A stretch of 19,371 bases of DNA from positions 1 through 19,371 of the forward strand of contig CALABV010000153.1 of NCBI GenBank assembly GCA_937886325.1, read 5' to 3'. Of this stretch, positions 1 through 8,031 are shown piece after piece. A program made the translations under genes and the position numbers. Positions within the stretch are counted from its first letter, which is position 1. Each line of letters starts with the position of its first letter. A model generated the notes under the pieces. That model did no database searches. It was not told where the DNA came from and saw only the letters and a program-made list of their open reading frames with translations. This DNA is from an uncultured Geobacter sp. Lineage in GTDB: Bacteria > Desulfobacterota > Desulfuromonadia > Geobacterales > Geobacteraceae.

Positions 1-481
1 GACATCCCCCATCGACCAGGGACTGGTATATCTTTTTTATCAGGTTGTCTCTTCTAAGGGGCCGCACGAACTGTAGTGTCCAGCACATAGTGACAATGCT
101 CGCGTTTTCCATCCGCAACTGTTCAAGGTCACCGTTAAAATCACCATAGCGTATCTCGATATCTCCACCAATGCCGTTCTCGAGTACTTTTCTTCTTGCC
201 TGCTCAATCATCGGCAGGGAGTTGTCGTATCCAATGAAACGGGATTGTTCAAGCTGTCGACTCATATTGATGAGAGTTACGCCAGTGGAACAACCCAGAT
301 CGTAGATGTTAGTGCCCGGGATCGAAAACTTCTTCCCAAGCCCCGCAATCATGGTTTGCTGCTCCTGATAGAAAGGGATGCTTCTGGCCAGCATGTCATC
401 GAAAACCTCAGCGACTTCCCTGTTGAATTCGAAGTCGCACCTGCGCACCTCTTTCTCCCTGAAAATCTCATCCCGCTCCAT
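1..481 (-). CDS. cmoA: CmoA-like carboxy-S-adenosyl-L-methionine synthase, 3' part missing
   Basis: The reading frame runs from an ATG at 481 off the left edge, so only the first 160 residues are present. CmoA converts SAM and prephenate to carboxy-SAM, used by CmoB to make cmo5U in tRNA. Visible matches to the E. coli protein as I remember it: an N-terminal F-x-F-N/D-x-x-V-A-E-V-F-x-D-M block, YDLGCS (SAM motif I), DNSxxMIExxRR, NAS, and TLQFxxPxxRxxLxxKIYxxLxxGG. These are CmoA-specific rather than generic methyltransferase features. The residues known to bind the carboxylate lie in the missing part. The ribosome site AGGAGAG overlaps the TAA stop of the upstream acyltransferase gene (492-494), which suggests coupled translation. 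The setting, at the end of a glycan/ligase block, is unusual. A cmoB gene could lie just outside the window. A CmoA paralogue with another role is possible. Confidence 0.75.
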   Translation of the reverse strand, partial: MERDEIFREKEVRRCDFEFNREVAEVFDDMLARSIPFYQEQQTMIAGLGKKFSIPGTNIYDLGCSTGVTLINMSRQLEQSRFIGYDNSLPMIEQARRKVLENGIGGDIEIRYGDFNGDLEQLRMENASIVTMCWTLQFVRPLRRDNLIKKIYQSLVDGGC

Positions 482-491
482 TGCCCTCTCC

Positions 492-1484
492 TTACCGTTC
501 AAGACGAATACATCCCTCATTCTTCTCGTAATCCCGCATTTCCCGAAAGATGCCGTCACTCCATACAAGCTGTTTCTCAAGAGTCTCCGGAATCACGCAT
601 CCCGACGGCAGAAAAAACCATAGTGCGGTATGCGGCCACGGGTCCTTTTCAGCGGTTGCGCCCCAGCGTTGCTTGTGCCAGTAGACTCCCTCCGCCGAAT
701 GGGGCCTGCTTCGCCCCAGATCGACAGACTCCAGACCGACACTCTCCGCGTATGAAAAGATGAAATAGTATGCCGCGGACAAAGCTCCCCGTGCCAGAGG
801 GAAGATCTCTTCCGGAAGATGTCCGAACGTCAGCACCGAGATCTCCTTTTTCCGAACCCTGCATACAGCGCCGGAAACCCAGACATCTCCGTGGAGAACC
901 TGAAGAAGAAAACCGGATTTCATGGCCTTCTCCAACTCGGCCAAGGCTCTCGCGAACCGATCTTCTCCGAAACGGGCACTGATATGGGGAAGGTAGAGTT
1001 CCGTATAAAACCGCCGCAACGACCCGGAATCGGTTACCGTGCGAAACCCGTATCCGTATTTTCGCACCTTCCTGCCGTACACCGCATCGATTGCTTTTTT
1101 TCGTTTATCGTATTCCCGGCTCGAAAGGACAGTTCGTTGCCGGACCCAGGGAAATGACGGCAGAAGCTTTCCCGGCATGCACGGCCCCAAAAGCCTGTTC
1201 ACCTCAACACACAGGATTGTTCCCTTACGAACCATCTCGCGTATCACTTTTCCGGCCTGCAGGAGAGGAATCCGCCGTATCTCGCAATCCCCTCCTTCAC
1301 GTTGAAAGACACTCCTTACATACGAGACGCTCTCACCTTCTCCCAGGTACACGATACGCCCCATCCGGCCGTTCTCCGGAAAGACGAGACACGTGAGCCG
1401 GAACGAGCGAGGCAGCAGGAGCAGCCACTTAAGCGTGCTCATCAAAAAAAGCAGGGTTTTGTCGGCCGGTTCGGCAATGCGCAC
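492..1484 (-). CDS. GNAT/FemAB-like acyltransferase (polysaccharide-cluster type)
   Basis: This 330-residue protein has no recognisable signal peptide. Residues about 150-275 resemble the acetyltransferase fold of the FemAB/GNAT_6 group: a helix-rich start (LRRFYTELY), then a beta-rich core (GDVWVSGAVCRV), an Ala-Tyr-Tyr helix near 238-245, and the typical segment at 251-275 (DLGRS, then YWHKQRWGA). Proteins of this group transfer acyl or aminoacyl groups to amines and occur in exopolysaccharide and peptidoglycan loci. The donor and acceptor cannot be read from sequence. The start is a GTG at 1484, because upstream ATG codons are absent. An ATG at 1442 has no ribosome site. The stop of the radical SAM gene lies 8 bases upstream and the next gene begins 10 bases downstream, so it sits inside a tight operon. 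The PaaK-like ligase in the same block could supply an activated acyl group; this is inference. Confidence 0.7.
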   Translation of the reverse strand: MRIAEPADKTLLFLMSTLKWLLLLPRSFRLTCLVFPENGRMGRIVYLGEGESVSYVRSVFQREGGDCEIRRIPLLQAGKVIREMVRKGTILCVEVNRLLGPCMPGKLLPSFPWVRQRTVLSSREYDKRKKAIDAVYGRKVRKYGYGFRTVTDSGSLRRFYTELYLPHISARFGEDRFARALAELEKAMKSGFLLQVLHGDVWVSGAVCRVRKKEISVLTFGHLPEEIFPLARGALSAAYYFIFSYAESVGLESVDLGRSRPHSAEGVYWHKQRWGATAEKDPWPHTALWFFLPSGCVIPETLEKQLVWSDGIFREMRDYEKNEGCIRLER

Positions 1485-1492
1485 CGGGCTGC

Positions 1493-2584
1493 CTACTTTC
1501 CTTCATACCAAACGGATTTCATGCAGGAACCATTCTTTTCCATCTCGGCCCAGCAACCTCCTCGACATGCCTCAAAATGGGCGCACCCACTACAGGCGGC
1601 AGGAAAGGTCTTCCTCCGGAAACGGGTGAAACCGTTTTTCCATATCCGGGAAAAAGGTTTGGTGCGAATATTCCCTTCCGAAAATTTCTCGTCAAAAATC
1701 TGGTGGCACCCCACAACTTCGCCGTCCTGCATGATGGTGCACCGCGTCAGTCCCGCTCCGCAGAAAAAAGGCTTCCAGCCGGAATGGCCGGCGAAATTTC
1801 CAAGATACATGTGAGCATGGCCGAATTCCACGGGAACGTCGTGCCGTTGCTTTTCCACGAAGCCGGCAACATAACGCAGCTGTTCGCCGGAGAGCACATA
1901 GCCCGGTTCCTCCGAAGCCCTGCCGGCGCTGGAAACAGGCGACAGCCGCCATGAAGTTACGCCCGAGTTTTTCACGTATGGAACCATCCTCTCCAGCTGC
2001 GAGATATTTCCCGGATGGATCACCGTGTTGAGTATCCTGACCGGAACCCCCATTCGGGAAAACAGGTCAAGCCCGTGCAGCGCCCTGTCGAAAGAATTCT
2101 CCTGTCCGCGGATTTCGTCGTGGTAGTCCGGCAGCCCGTCGAGACTGGTGAAGAAGAGAAAGAATTTCAGCTTCCGGAAACGTTTTTCGAATTCCGCCAC
2201 TCGCCAGCCGTTGGTCGCAATCCCGAGGCAAAGCCCGCGCCGGTTGGCGTACTCCATCACAGGGACGATATCATCCCTCACCAGGGGCTCGCCGCCCGAG
2301 ATGAACAAGCGCCGGACCCCCATGGCCCCCAGGTCGTCAATCAACGCCTCCACTTCCTGCCGGGTCAATTCCTCGTCTTTTGCCTTTCCCGAAGACGTTT
2401 CGCAATAGGGACAGGAGAAGTTGCACCGGTTGGTTGCCAGCCACTGAACAAAGGTGTATGGCCTGAGCATCCCGAAGCGGTTGAGAGTCCGGCAACTCCA
2501 GCCTTTCAGGGCGGCCGCCCTCTTTCTATACACCCGACCGAGCACGGGAGTGTTAAGGATCGATTTTTCAATGAGGTCAATCAT
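1493..2584 (-). CDS. Radical SAM/SPASM domain protein
   Basis: The 363-residue protein has the radical SAM cluster motif CxxxCxxC at C54, C58 and C61, followed by the SAM-contacting FISGGEP motif near residues 94-100. Its C-terminal third has a cysteine-rich SPASM-type domain: CGAG, C near the DGEVVGC turn, then CSGC, C and CRGGC, with an EGNI-type segment between. SPASM proteins carry auxiliary Fe-S clusters and act in peptide maturation or in modification of small molecules and sugars. No precursor-peptide gene is visible nearby, so the substrate is not known. The N-terminal 40 residues (basic, helical) are also present in many cluster-associated members. The start is an ATG at 2584, with only a weak ribosome site. 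The methyltransferase stop is 25 bases upstream and the acyltransferase begins 8 bases downstream. Confidence 0.85.
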   Translation of the reverse strand: MIDLIEKSILNTPVLGRVYRKRAAALKGWSCRTLNRFGMLRPYTFVQWLATNRCNFSCPYCETSSGKAKDEELTRQEVEALIDDLGAMGVRRLFISGGEPLVRDDIVPVMEYANRRGLCLGIATNGWRVAEFEKRFRKLKFFLFFTSLDGLPDYHDEIRGQENSFDRALHGLDLFSRMGVPVRILNTVIHPGNISQLERMVPYVKNSGVTSWRLSPVSSAGRASEEPGYVLSGEQLRYVAGFVEKQRHDVPVEFGHAHMYLGNFAGHSGWKPFFCGAGLTRCTIMQDGEVVGCHQIFDEKFSEGNIRTKPFSRIWKNGFTRFRRKTFPAACSGCAHFEACRGGCWAEMEKNGSCMKSVWYEGK

Positions 2585-2609
2585 AAATATTCATGCACTC
2601 ACGTAAGGC

Positions 2610-3407
2610 TCAGAAAGACATCTTCTTGGTAGCGCGCACCGCGACGAAATAGCCGGTCACCCTCTTTGTTGGAAAAATATCCATGCGCTCAAAAGACATC
2701 AGCACGGACAGAAAACAGCGGTTCAGCGCGGACGGAGCGAATCGGTCAAAAAGACGGGCAACGGCAACGGCAAACACCCGGGGACAATGCAGAACAACCG
2801 TTTCCTCCATAATGGTAAATCCGGTCTTTTCCAGCAGTCGGCGCAGTTCTGCGGCCCCGCAGGTCGCCCCCACATAATAGGGGGTAATGCCGAGACGCCT
2901 GAGGATACGGAAGGGCAGTCCGTTGCGGAGCGCTACGACGGGATTTTCCGGATTGTCCATGGTAAGAATCATCTCTCCCCCGCCGCGTAACACCCGATGC
3001 AGTTCAGCGAGGCTCGCGGCAATCTCTTCGCGGGACTCAAAGTGATCCAGTGTGGAGTTGGAAATGACACAGTCAAAGGACCCGTCCGCAAAGGGGAGAT
3101 GAAGGACGTCCGTTGCAACACAGCATAATTCCGGATGCCGGCGCCGCGCTTTTTCCAGGATGGTCGGCGAGATGTCTATCCCGACAACCCTGCGCGCTAT
3201 GGAGCGAAGCATGGGGAACAGGCCATCACCGCACATCTCATCAAACAGGTCGGTCTTCAGCACGGAACCCAATCCGCTTTCAGGCAGCCAGCGTCGCAGC
3301 AGTGAACAATTCACCGCATCGCTGTGTCTTCTCCAGAGACTCTGACGGTGATTCTCCCAGGTACTGCTCACCGAATCCCAATACTTCCCACGTACCCCAT
3401 GCTTCAT
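2610..3407 (-). CDS. Class I SAM-dependent methyltransferase
   Basis: This 265-residue protein has a Methyltransf_11-type Rossmann fold. Motif I is at residues 54-62 in the variant form LFDEMCGDG, where the usual D-x-G-C-G-x-G is partly replaced. An acidic residue at the end of strand 2 follows in VVGIDIS (D78). Next come a CVATDVLHLPF segment, FDCVISNSTLDH (motif post-I) and LHRVLRGGGEMILT. The C-terminal half (YYVGATCGAAELRRLLEKTGF) is a typical substrate-side element of small-molecule and quinone/glycan methyltransferases. The acceptor is unknown. An in-frame TGA about 16 codons upstream limits the start to the ATG at 3407, with AGGGA ten bases before it. A 125-base gap separates it from the ligase gene; I see no further gene there. 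Confidence 0.85.
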   Translation of the reverse strand: MKHGVRGKYWDSVSSTWENHRQSLWRRHSDAVNCSLLRRWLPESGLGSVLKTDLFDEMCGDGLFPMLRSIARRVVGIDISPTILEKARRRHPELCCVATDVLHLPFADGSFDCVISNSTLDHFESREEIAASLAELHRVLRGGGEMILTMDNPENPVVALRNGLPFRILRRLGITPYYVGATCGAAELRRLLEKTGFTIMEETVVLHCPRVFAVAVARLFDRFAPSALNRCFLSVLMSFERMDIFPTKRVTGYFVAVRATKKMSF

Positions 3408-3532
3408 GCGGGTAATCCCTGCCTCGCTTTCCGTAGACTGTTTCTTGGCAACGCCGCCGGATCAGACCATCACGCTGCTTTGTCGATTTCCTGCAGCTGC
3501 ATCGGTTCATGCGCGCAAAAGAGTTCTTCCCA

Positions 3533-4873
3533 TCAGGGCGTACACCCAGAAATGAAAGAACGGGTTTTTCCTCCCGCATCCAAGGGGATACAATCAACCT
3601 TTTCTATCTGTTTTTCAACTGGAATCTCGAAGAATGAATCGATTACGACCTCGAGCGTCTCCTTCAGCGCCGGCCACTCTTTTCCGGAGGCACACACAAC
3701 CAAAATGGAGAAACGCCCCACATCGTGCTGACGAATCTGGGCCTGGACAACCCCAGGAACGGGCAGGATCTCGGCCAGCAGGACAAGCGCGTGAACGACA
3801 TTCCCTCCGGGCAGGAGGATAAGTTCACGAGCCCTTCCATCAATCTGTCCCAGAAGCGGGAGAGTCCTGCCGCAGGGGCAGACGCCCGTTTCCAGTGTGA
3901 CGATGTCGCCAAGCTTGTAATTGAGGAGAACCGTAGCCCGGTTCACGAGGTTCGAGACGACAATCTCGCCCCTTTGCCCAGGGCCGACGGCAGCACCCTT
4001 TCCATCGACGACCCGCACGGCGACATGGTCGACGTTGATGTGAAACCCCTGCCTTTTCTCGCACTGGTAGGCGATACGAAGAAATTCCGATGACTGGTAG
4101 CTTGAAAGAACCGGTATGCCGTAGTGATTTTCGATGAGATCCCTGTCATGGTCGGCCATCCGGTCCGCCCCGTAGAAAACGGCTTTGGGACGATGCAGGG
4201 AAATACCTCTCGCATGCGCCTCTTTGAACAGGAAGCCGATATACGAGCCGTACCCGCGAATCAGATCAGGTTTGAAGGAATTGATTTTCTCCAGATTTTC
4301 TTCGACTCTCCCCTCCGGCCGGATCAAGGCACGCTTGAAATCCATTCCCGTCGGTATCCAGGAATGCGCTTCGTAGAAATCGCGCAGGATAATGCTGGCG
4401 CTCCACCGCGGGCAGACTATCAATTCCCGGTAGCCGAGCCTGGCGCCCAGAAAGTGCGCCAGGACTTCACGGTACCGATGACCATACGCCATCATCAGAA
4501 AAAGTTCCGCGTGATCGTGTCGGATGAACTTGCTGCGGCCCGAAGTGCCGCTGGTGTCAAGCATCAGGCTTCGCCTGTCCGTGCAGGGACGCGACAGAAA
4601 CCTGTCCGGCGCGTCCGCCAGATTGTCGCCGGATATCAGGGGAAGCATCGAGAGATCATCGGCGGTCCTGAAATCCCGCGGATGAAGTCCCGCTTTGTCC
4701 ATTTCTTCCCGATAGAAAGGAACAGTGGCGTAGGCGTGGGCAACAATGGACCGCACCCCGCGGTTCTGCAGTCGCTCAAGCTTCTCTCGACTCCAGAAGG
4801 GGAGCGCTGCCTCATGCCGCGCATGCCATAGCGTGAAGCTGTTCCAGAAAAGTTTTTTGAAGAGGGTGGACAT
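3533..4873 (-). CDS. PaaK/CapK-like adenylate-forming ligase
   Basis: A 446-residue member of the phenylacetate-CoA ligase family, the group often annotated CapK in capsule loci. It activates a carboxylate with ATP to an acyl-AMP and usually passes it to CoA or another thiol or amine. The ATP-binding loop TSGTSGRSK is at residues 107-115. YQSSE, NYKLGD and CGR elements follow in order, and the C-terminal catalytic lysine motif GGKTR is at about 434-438, so the enzyme looks intact and of normal length. The ATG at 4873 fits the family start (MSTLFKK) better than a TTG at 4903 that abuts the stop of the preceding gene. No carrier protein or thioesterase is nearby. It probably activates an aryl or fatty acid for glycan decoration; the acid itself cannot be predicted. 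Confidence 0.85.
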   Translation of the reverse strand: MSTLFKKLFWNSFTLWHARHEAALPFWSREKLERLQNRGVRSIVAHAYATVPFYREEMDKAGLHPRDFRTADDLSMLPLISGDNLADAPDRFLSRPCTDRRSLMLDTSGTSGRSKFIRHDHAELFLMMAYGHRYREVLAHFLGARLGYRELIVCPRWSASIILRDFYEAHSWIPTGMDFKRALIRPEGRVEENLEKINSFKPDLIRGYGSYIGFLFKEAHARGISLHRPKAVFYGADRMADHDRDLIENHYGIPVLSSYQSSEFLRIAYQCEKRQGFHINVDHVAVRVVDGKGAAVGPGQRGEIVVSNLVNRATVLLNYKLGDIVTLETGVCPCGRTLPLLGQIDGRARELILLPGGNVVHALVLLAEILPVPGVVQAQIRQHDVGRFSILVVCASGKEWPALKETLEVVIDSFFEIPVEKQIEKVDCIPLDAGGKTRSFISGCTP

Positions 4874-4903
4874 GATTCCGGCTTCCCCGCCGCGGCCGAG
4901 CAA

Positions 4904-5893
4904 TCACCGCAGAGAGCGCTGTCCCTGCACCGAAGCCCCGCTTGCCGCTTTCCTTTTCTCGTAGAAATACCCGGCGGCATTCGCCCCTTGCGCAACGAAC
5001 AGCAGCAGTGAAACAAGAATGGCCCGCGGCGCCCTTTCCATCCGGAACGGGTACCGGAACATTCCCGTGTAGAAACCGGTCGGCTCCACCCTGACCCGGC
5101 GCAGGGTCCTCGCGGCATGGAGCCTCTGAAAATGGAACCCTCCCCTTCCATAGTGGAAATGCTGACGGATGAAGCTCCGCAGGGTAAGGCGGTGGACATG
5201 GTAGACGACCGCCTCCGGCGCATACAGCATTCCATAGCCGTGAAACCGCCAGCGGTCGCAGAATTCGCGCTCCTCCGCGCCCATGCGCAGGAATGCCCTG
5301 TCAAAGCCGCCGAGGATATGAAAGAGCCGGGCCGGAACAGCGAGGTTGCTGCCGTTGAGGAAGCGGGCATCCCGCGGATCAGTATTGAAGTAGTCAAGCA
5401 GGTAGAGAATCAGCGCCTGGCTGGCGGTGGAATACGGATTGTCCTTCAGCGCATTGAGGGTCCGGCCGCCTACGATGCAATCACGGGAGTCGCCGAAACT
5501 GTCGGCAAGCATCCGCAACCAGTCGGGCGACGGGCGGCAGTCGTCGTCGGTGAAGACGAGTATCTCGCCCCGCGCTTCCCGGGCGCCCGTATTCCGGCCG
5601 ACGGCGACACCCAGATGCTCCTGCCGCAGCAGGCGCACCGCCAGCCGGTCCCGGAACGGATCGAGATACCCCTCCACTGGGGCGGAGCCGCCGTCATCAA
5701 CGAAAATGACCTCGTACCTGTGCCGGGGATAGTCCTGGTCCGCGATTGCCCGGAGGCAGGCGGAAATCCGTTCGGGCCGGTTATAGGTCGGAATGATGAT
5801 GGAAAAAAAAGGTTCGCGGTCGATCACGGCGGCATTCTCACTACATGTCACCCGGTGAATCCGGGCCTTCGAGGAATCCCGGCATATCGGCAT
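4904..5893 (-). CDS. Family 2 glycosyltransferase
   Basis: The 329-residue protein has a GT2 (GT-A fold) domain: IIIPTYNRP near residues 32-40, VIFVDDGGS at 62-70, GRNTGA at 99-104, and the metal/nucleotide-sugar motif TDDD at 115-118. A downstream GGFDRAF and an EEREFCDRW segment carry the probable catalytic acidic residues. VVYHVHR closes the domain. A hydrophobic stretch near 290-310 (AILVSLLLFVAQGANAAGYF) suggests attachment to the inner membrane. The start overlaps the stop of the gene before it as TAATG, indicating translational coupling. The first 28 residues are not conserved GT2 sequence, so a later start is possible. Sugar donor and acceptor are unknown. Confidence 0.9.
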   Translation of the reverse strand: MPICRDSSKARIHRVTCSENAAVIDREPFFSIIIPTYNRPERISACLRAIADQDYPRHRYEVIFVDDGGSAPVEGYLDPFRDRLAVRLLRQEHLGVAVGRNTGAREARGEILVFTDDDCRPSPDWLRMLADSFGDSRDCIVGGRTLNALKDNPYSTASQALILYLLDYFNTDPRDARFLNGSNLAVPARLFHILGGFDRAFLRMGAEEREFCDRWRFHGYGMLYAPEAVVYHVHRLTLRSFIRQHFHYGRGGFHFQRLHAARTLRRVRVEPTGFYTGMFRYPFRMERAPRAILVSLLLFVAQGANAAGYFYEKRKAASGASVQGQRSLR

Positions 5894-6798
5894 TACCGAA
5901 TGCCCTTTGCTCCGGCGCCGCCGGCATATCCCACCATTTCACCCAAGGCCCCCCACAGCAGATTGGTCGCCAGCAGGGGAACAAGTTTCAGCGCCAAACC
6001 TCGCCGTCCGGTGCGCCGGACATCCTTCAGCACCCTTGGAAGGCGGATGAAGGGTATGAGAAAGGAGCCGGCTGCATAGACAAACCTTCTGGAAAGCGGC
6101 CAGCTTCCGCTTCTTGCGGCTGCGAAGATTACGCCGTTACCATAGTTTTCCCAAAAAGAGGCACGAAAGGATGAGATATTCCGGTGCCGCACCCGTGCTG
6201 CCGGTTCCAGGAAAAGACGGTGGTGATGTGCCCGCATGTCACGATGGAGCGTATAATCATTCTCCAGCATGGCGTCCAGTCTCTCCCCATATCCCAGGAG
6301 GATATCCCGCTTGTAGGAGATATTTTCCGATGGGAGCGTTTCTGTTTCCCCCCTTTCCGCATGCTCGACCCACGGGCCATAATGCAGAAAGAGGTTCACC
6401 CAACTGGTCAGACCTTCCGGGTTGGCATTCTCTATCCGGTACCCGACCGCGGCCCACGGCTCGCGATGGGCGGCGATGAGGGCATCAACCCATCCGGCCT
6501 CGGGATAGGCATGGTCTTCGAGAAAAGCGACGACGGGCGAGGCGGCGTTTCTCGCGCCGCAGGCCCTGCGTTCGCTTCGCGGCGTGGTCGAATCGACGGT
6601 AAGGATCCGCATGCTCACATGTGCAGCCGACCGGGTATCGCGCAGGGCGTCGCTGACCGCTGTCCCGTCAACAATCAGTATTTCAAAAGGGCTCCCCGCC
6701 TCCTGCTCCATCAGGCCCGCCACGGTCCGACGGAGAGATTCCGCATCACCACCCGCGACCACAACGACGGACAGTACGGGTTCCTGAACATGTTCCAT
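5893..6798 (-). CDS. Family 2 glycosyltransferase, EDH variant
   Basis: This 301-residue GT2-like protein begins VLSVVVVAGGDAESLRRTVAGLMEQ, with FEILIVDGT matching the first acidic motif. In place of the usual DxD it has LEDHAYPEAGWVDAL near residues 93-107. This EDH form occurs in a subgroup of GT2 proteins from surface-polysaccharide loci. ENDYTLHRDMR near 180 could supply the catalytic acid, and VRHRNISSF closes the domain. The C-terminal region has hydrophobic segments, FVYAAGSFLIPFI and LVPLLATNLLWGALGEMVGYAGGAG, so membrane association is likely. AGAGGA lies six bases before the ATG at 6798. The oxidoreductase gene ends 68 bases upstream. Confidence 0.8.
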   Translation of the reverse strand: MEHVQEPVLSVVVVAGGDAESLRRTVAGLMEQEAGSPFEILIVDGTAVSDALRDTRSAAHVSMRILTVDSTTPRSERRACGARNAASPVVAFLEDHAYPEAGWVDALIAAHREPWAAVGYRIENANPEGLTSWVNLFLHYGPWVEHAERGETETLPSENISYKRDILLGYGERLDAMLENDYTLHRDMRAHHHRLFLEPAARVRHRNISSFRASFWENYGNGVIFAAARSGSWPLSRRFVYAAGSFLIPFIRLPRVLKDVRRTGRRGLALKLVPLLATNLLWGALGEMVGYAGGAGAKGIR

Positions 6799-6866
6799 TG
6801 CATCCTCTTTTCACTATGGCGGGCGGCCCGCGATGAAAAACACGGCATCCTGCCCCCTGGGAATTA

Positions 6867-7967
6867 TCAGTCGTCCGGATATCCGCCGCTCCCCATATCG
6901 GTAACAGCGGAAACGGACACGGGACGGTTGCCGGATGCCGATGCCACAGCTGCCAGGGCAATGCGCACGGCTTTTTTCCCCTCTTCCAGGGTACACTCCA
7001 CCGGCGTCCCCCGCAGGACGGCATCAAGGAAGTGGCGCCATTCGGCACGGAAGGATTCCAGAAAATCACCGCCCCGTCTCATCCGCGCCATCCCGCCGGG
7101 CAGTTCCTTCAGCGTGTTCACCATGTCTTTCACCCTGGTCCTCACGCTGCCCGGAAAATCGGTCAGTTCATGATGCTGAAGACAATCAAAACGATACAGC
7201 GACGCGGAAAGACACCCGGAACGTCCGAAAATTTCCAGCTCGTGTCTTTGTACCGTTCTTTCGGAAAAAAGGGAACCGGCAAGTACGCCGTTGCTCATAC
7301 GGGTAGTGATTACGGCCGTTTCGTCATCCCCCTCGCCGGTACGCGCCGCGGCAAACACCTCTTCCACCTCGCTGTCCAGCAGGAACCGCAACAGGTCGAA
7401 ATGGTGCACGGCCACTTCAAACAGAACGCCGCCCCCCTGCTCCCTTCGTCTTCTCCAGGCAGGGACATTCCGCTGATACAAAAAACCGCTGGCAATGATT
7501 GTTCGCACCGCTTCAGGAACCCCCACGGCGCCCGCCCGGATCAAATCCCGCAGCGACCGCACGGCGCGATGCCAGCGCAGGTTCATGCCCACCATCACCG
7601 TTCCGGGCGAACCGGCGGCACGCTGCTCCAGTTCGTCGATTTCCCGCAGGGTAAGCGCCAGAGGCTTTTCCACCAGCAAATGCCTGCCGGCGTCAATGGC
7701 CGCGCGGGCGATTTCTCCATGACCGGCGGTGGGAACGAAAACCGCGACCGCATCGACCTCCGGGTTGCCGAGAAGATCCTCCCACCGCGCATGGCGGTGG
7801 CGGACGCGAAAGCGGTCTCCCACCTCCCGCAGACGCTCCGTGTCTATGTCCGCGACGGCAACCACCTCTGCTTCCGGCAGATGCTCAAGTACCGGCAGGT
7901 GGAATGATGAAGCCGTCCCGCCGCAACCGATTACGCCAATCCGTACCCTGTCTCCCGTGCCTGACAT
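6867..7967 (-). CDS. Gfo/Idh/MocA-family NAD(P)-dependent oxidoreductase
   Basis: The 366-residue protein has an N-terminal Rossmann domain: RIGVIGCGGTASSFH (nucleotide loop about residues 11-17), VVAVADID ending strand 2, and VDAVAVFVPTAGH. The family hallmark EKP is at 100-102, followed by LALTLREIDEL. The C-terminal alpha/beta domain has VAVHHFDLLRFLL, with the His-x-x-D pair expected in the sugar-binding site. Members oxidise or reduce sugar hydroxyls, often on nucleotide sugars such as UDP-GlcNAc derivatives, or cyclitols. The specific substrate is not evident. The ATG at 7967 is preceded by AGGGAGG at 7981-7987, a rather long 13 bases away. That ribosome site directly follows the T run of the upstream terminator. 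Confidence 0.9.
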   Translation of the reverse strand: MSGTGDRVRIGVIGCGGTASSFHLPVLEHLPEAEVVAVADIDTERLREVGDRFRVRHRHARWEDLLGNPEVDAVAVFVPTAGHGEIARAAIDAGRHLLVEKPLALTLREIDELEQRAAGSPGTVMVGMNLRWHRAVRSLRDLIRAGAVGVPEAVRTIIASGFLYQRNVPAWRRRREQGGGVLFEVAVHHFDLLRFLLDSEVEEVFAAARTGEGDDETAVITTRMSNGVLAGSLFSERTVQRHELEIFGRSGCLSASLYRFDCLQHHELTDFPGSVRTRVKDMVNTLKELPGGMARMRRGGDFLESFRAEWRHFLDAVLRGTPVECTLEEGKKAVRIALAAVASASGNRPVSVSAVTDMGSGGYPDD

Positions 7968-7987
7968 TGCTGAAGCAGTGCCTCCCT

Positions 7988-8031
7988 GAAAAATCCCCCG
8001 GCGCTCGGTCTGCCGCGCCTAGCCGGGGGGA
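7988..8031 (-). terminator. Rho-independent terminator overlapping the end of the radical SAM gene
   Basis: Read on the minus strand, the arms are at 8031-8022 (with one extra C) and 8002-7994. They pair as TCCCCCGGC with GCCGGGGGA, the loop is 19 bases, and TTTTT follows at 7993-7989. The TAG stop of the radical SAM gene (8021-8019) lies in the loop. The T run ends one base before the Shine-Dalgarno sequence of the downstream oxidoreductase gene. Confidence 0.8.

Noticed and set aside
3408..3532. Possible small gene between ligase and methyltransferase
   Set aside because: The TGATG at the ligase stop opens a frame of only eight codons, and the longer frame there continues into the methyltransferase gene out of frame with no recognisable product.
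5117..6079. 320-codon plus-strand open frame
   Set aside because: Antisense to the GT2 gene at 4904-5893 with no motif or ribosome site; a shadow of the codon bias of the real gene.
6184..7173. 329-codon plus-strand open frame
   Set aside because: It runs opposite the GT2 and oxidoreductase genes, which have clear family motifs. Its translation has no recognisable domain and is rich in Arg, Pro and Gly, as expected of an antisense frame in G+C-rich DNA.
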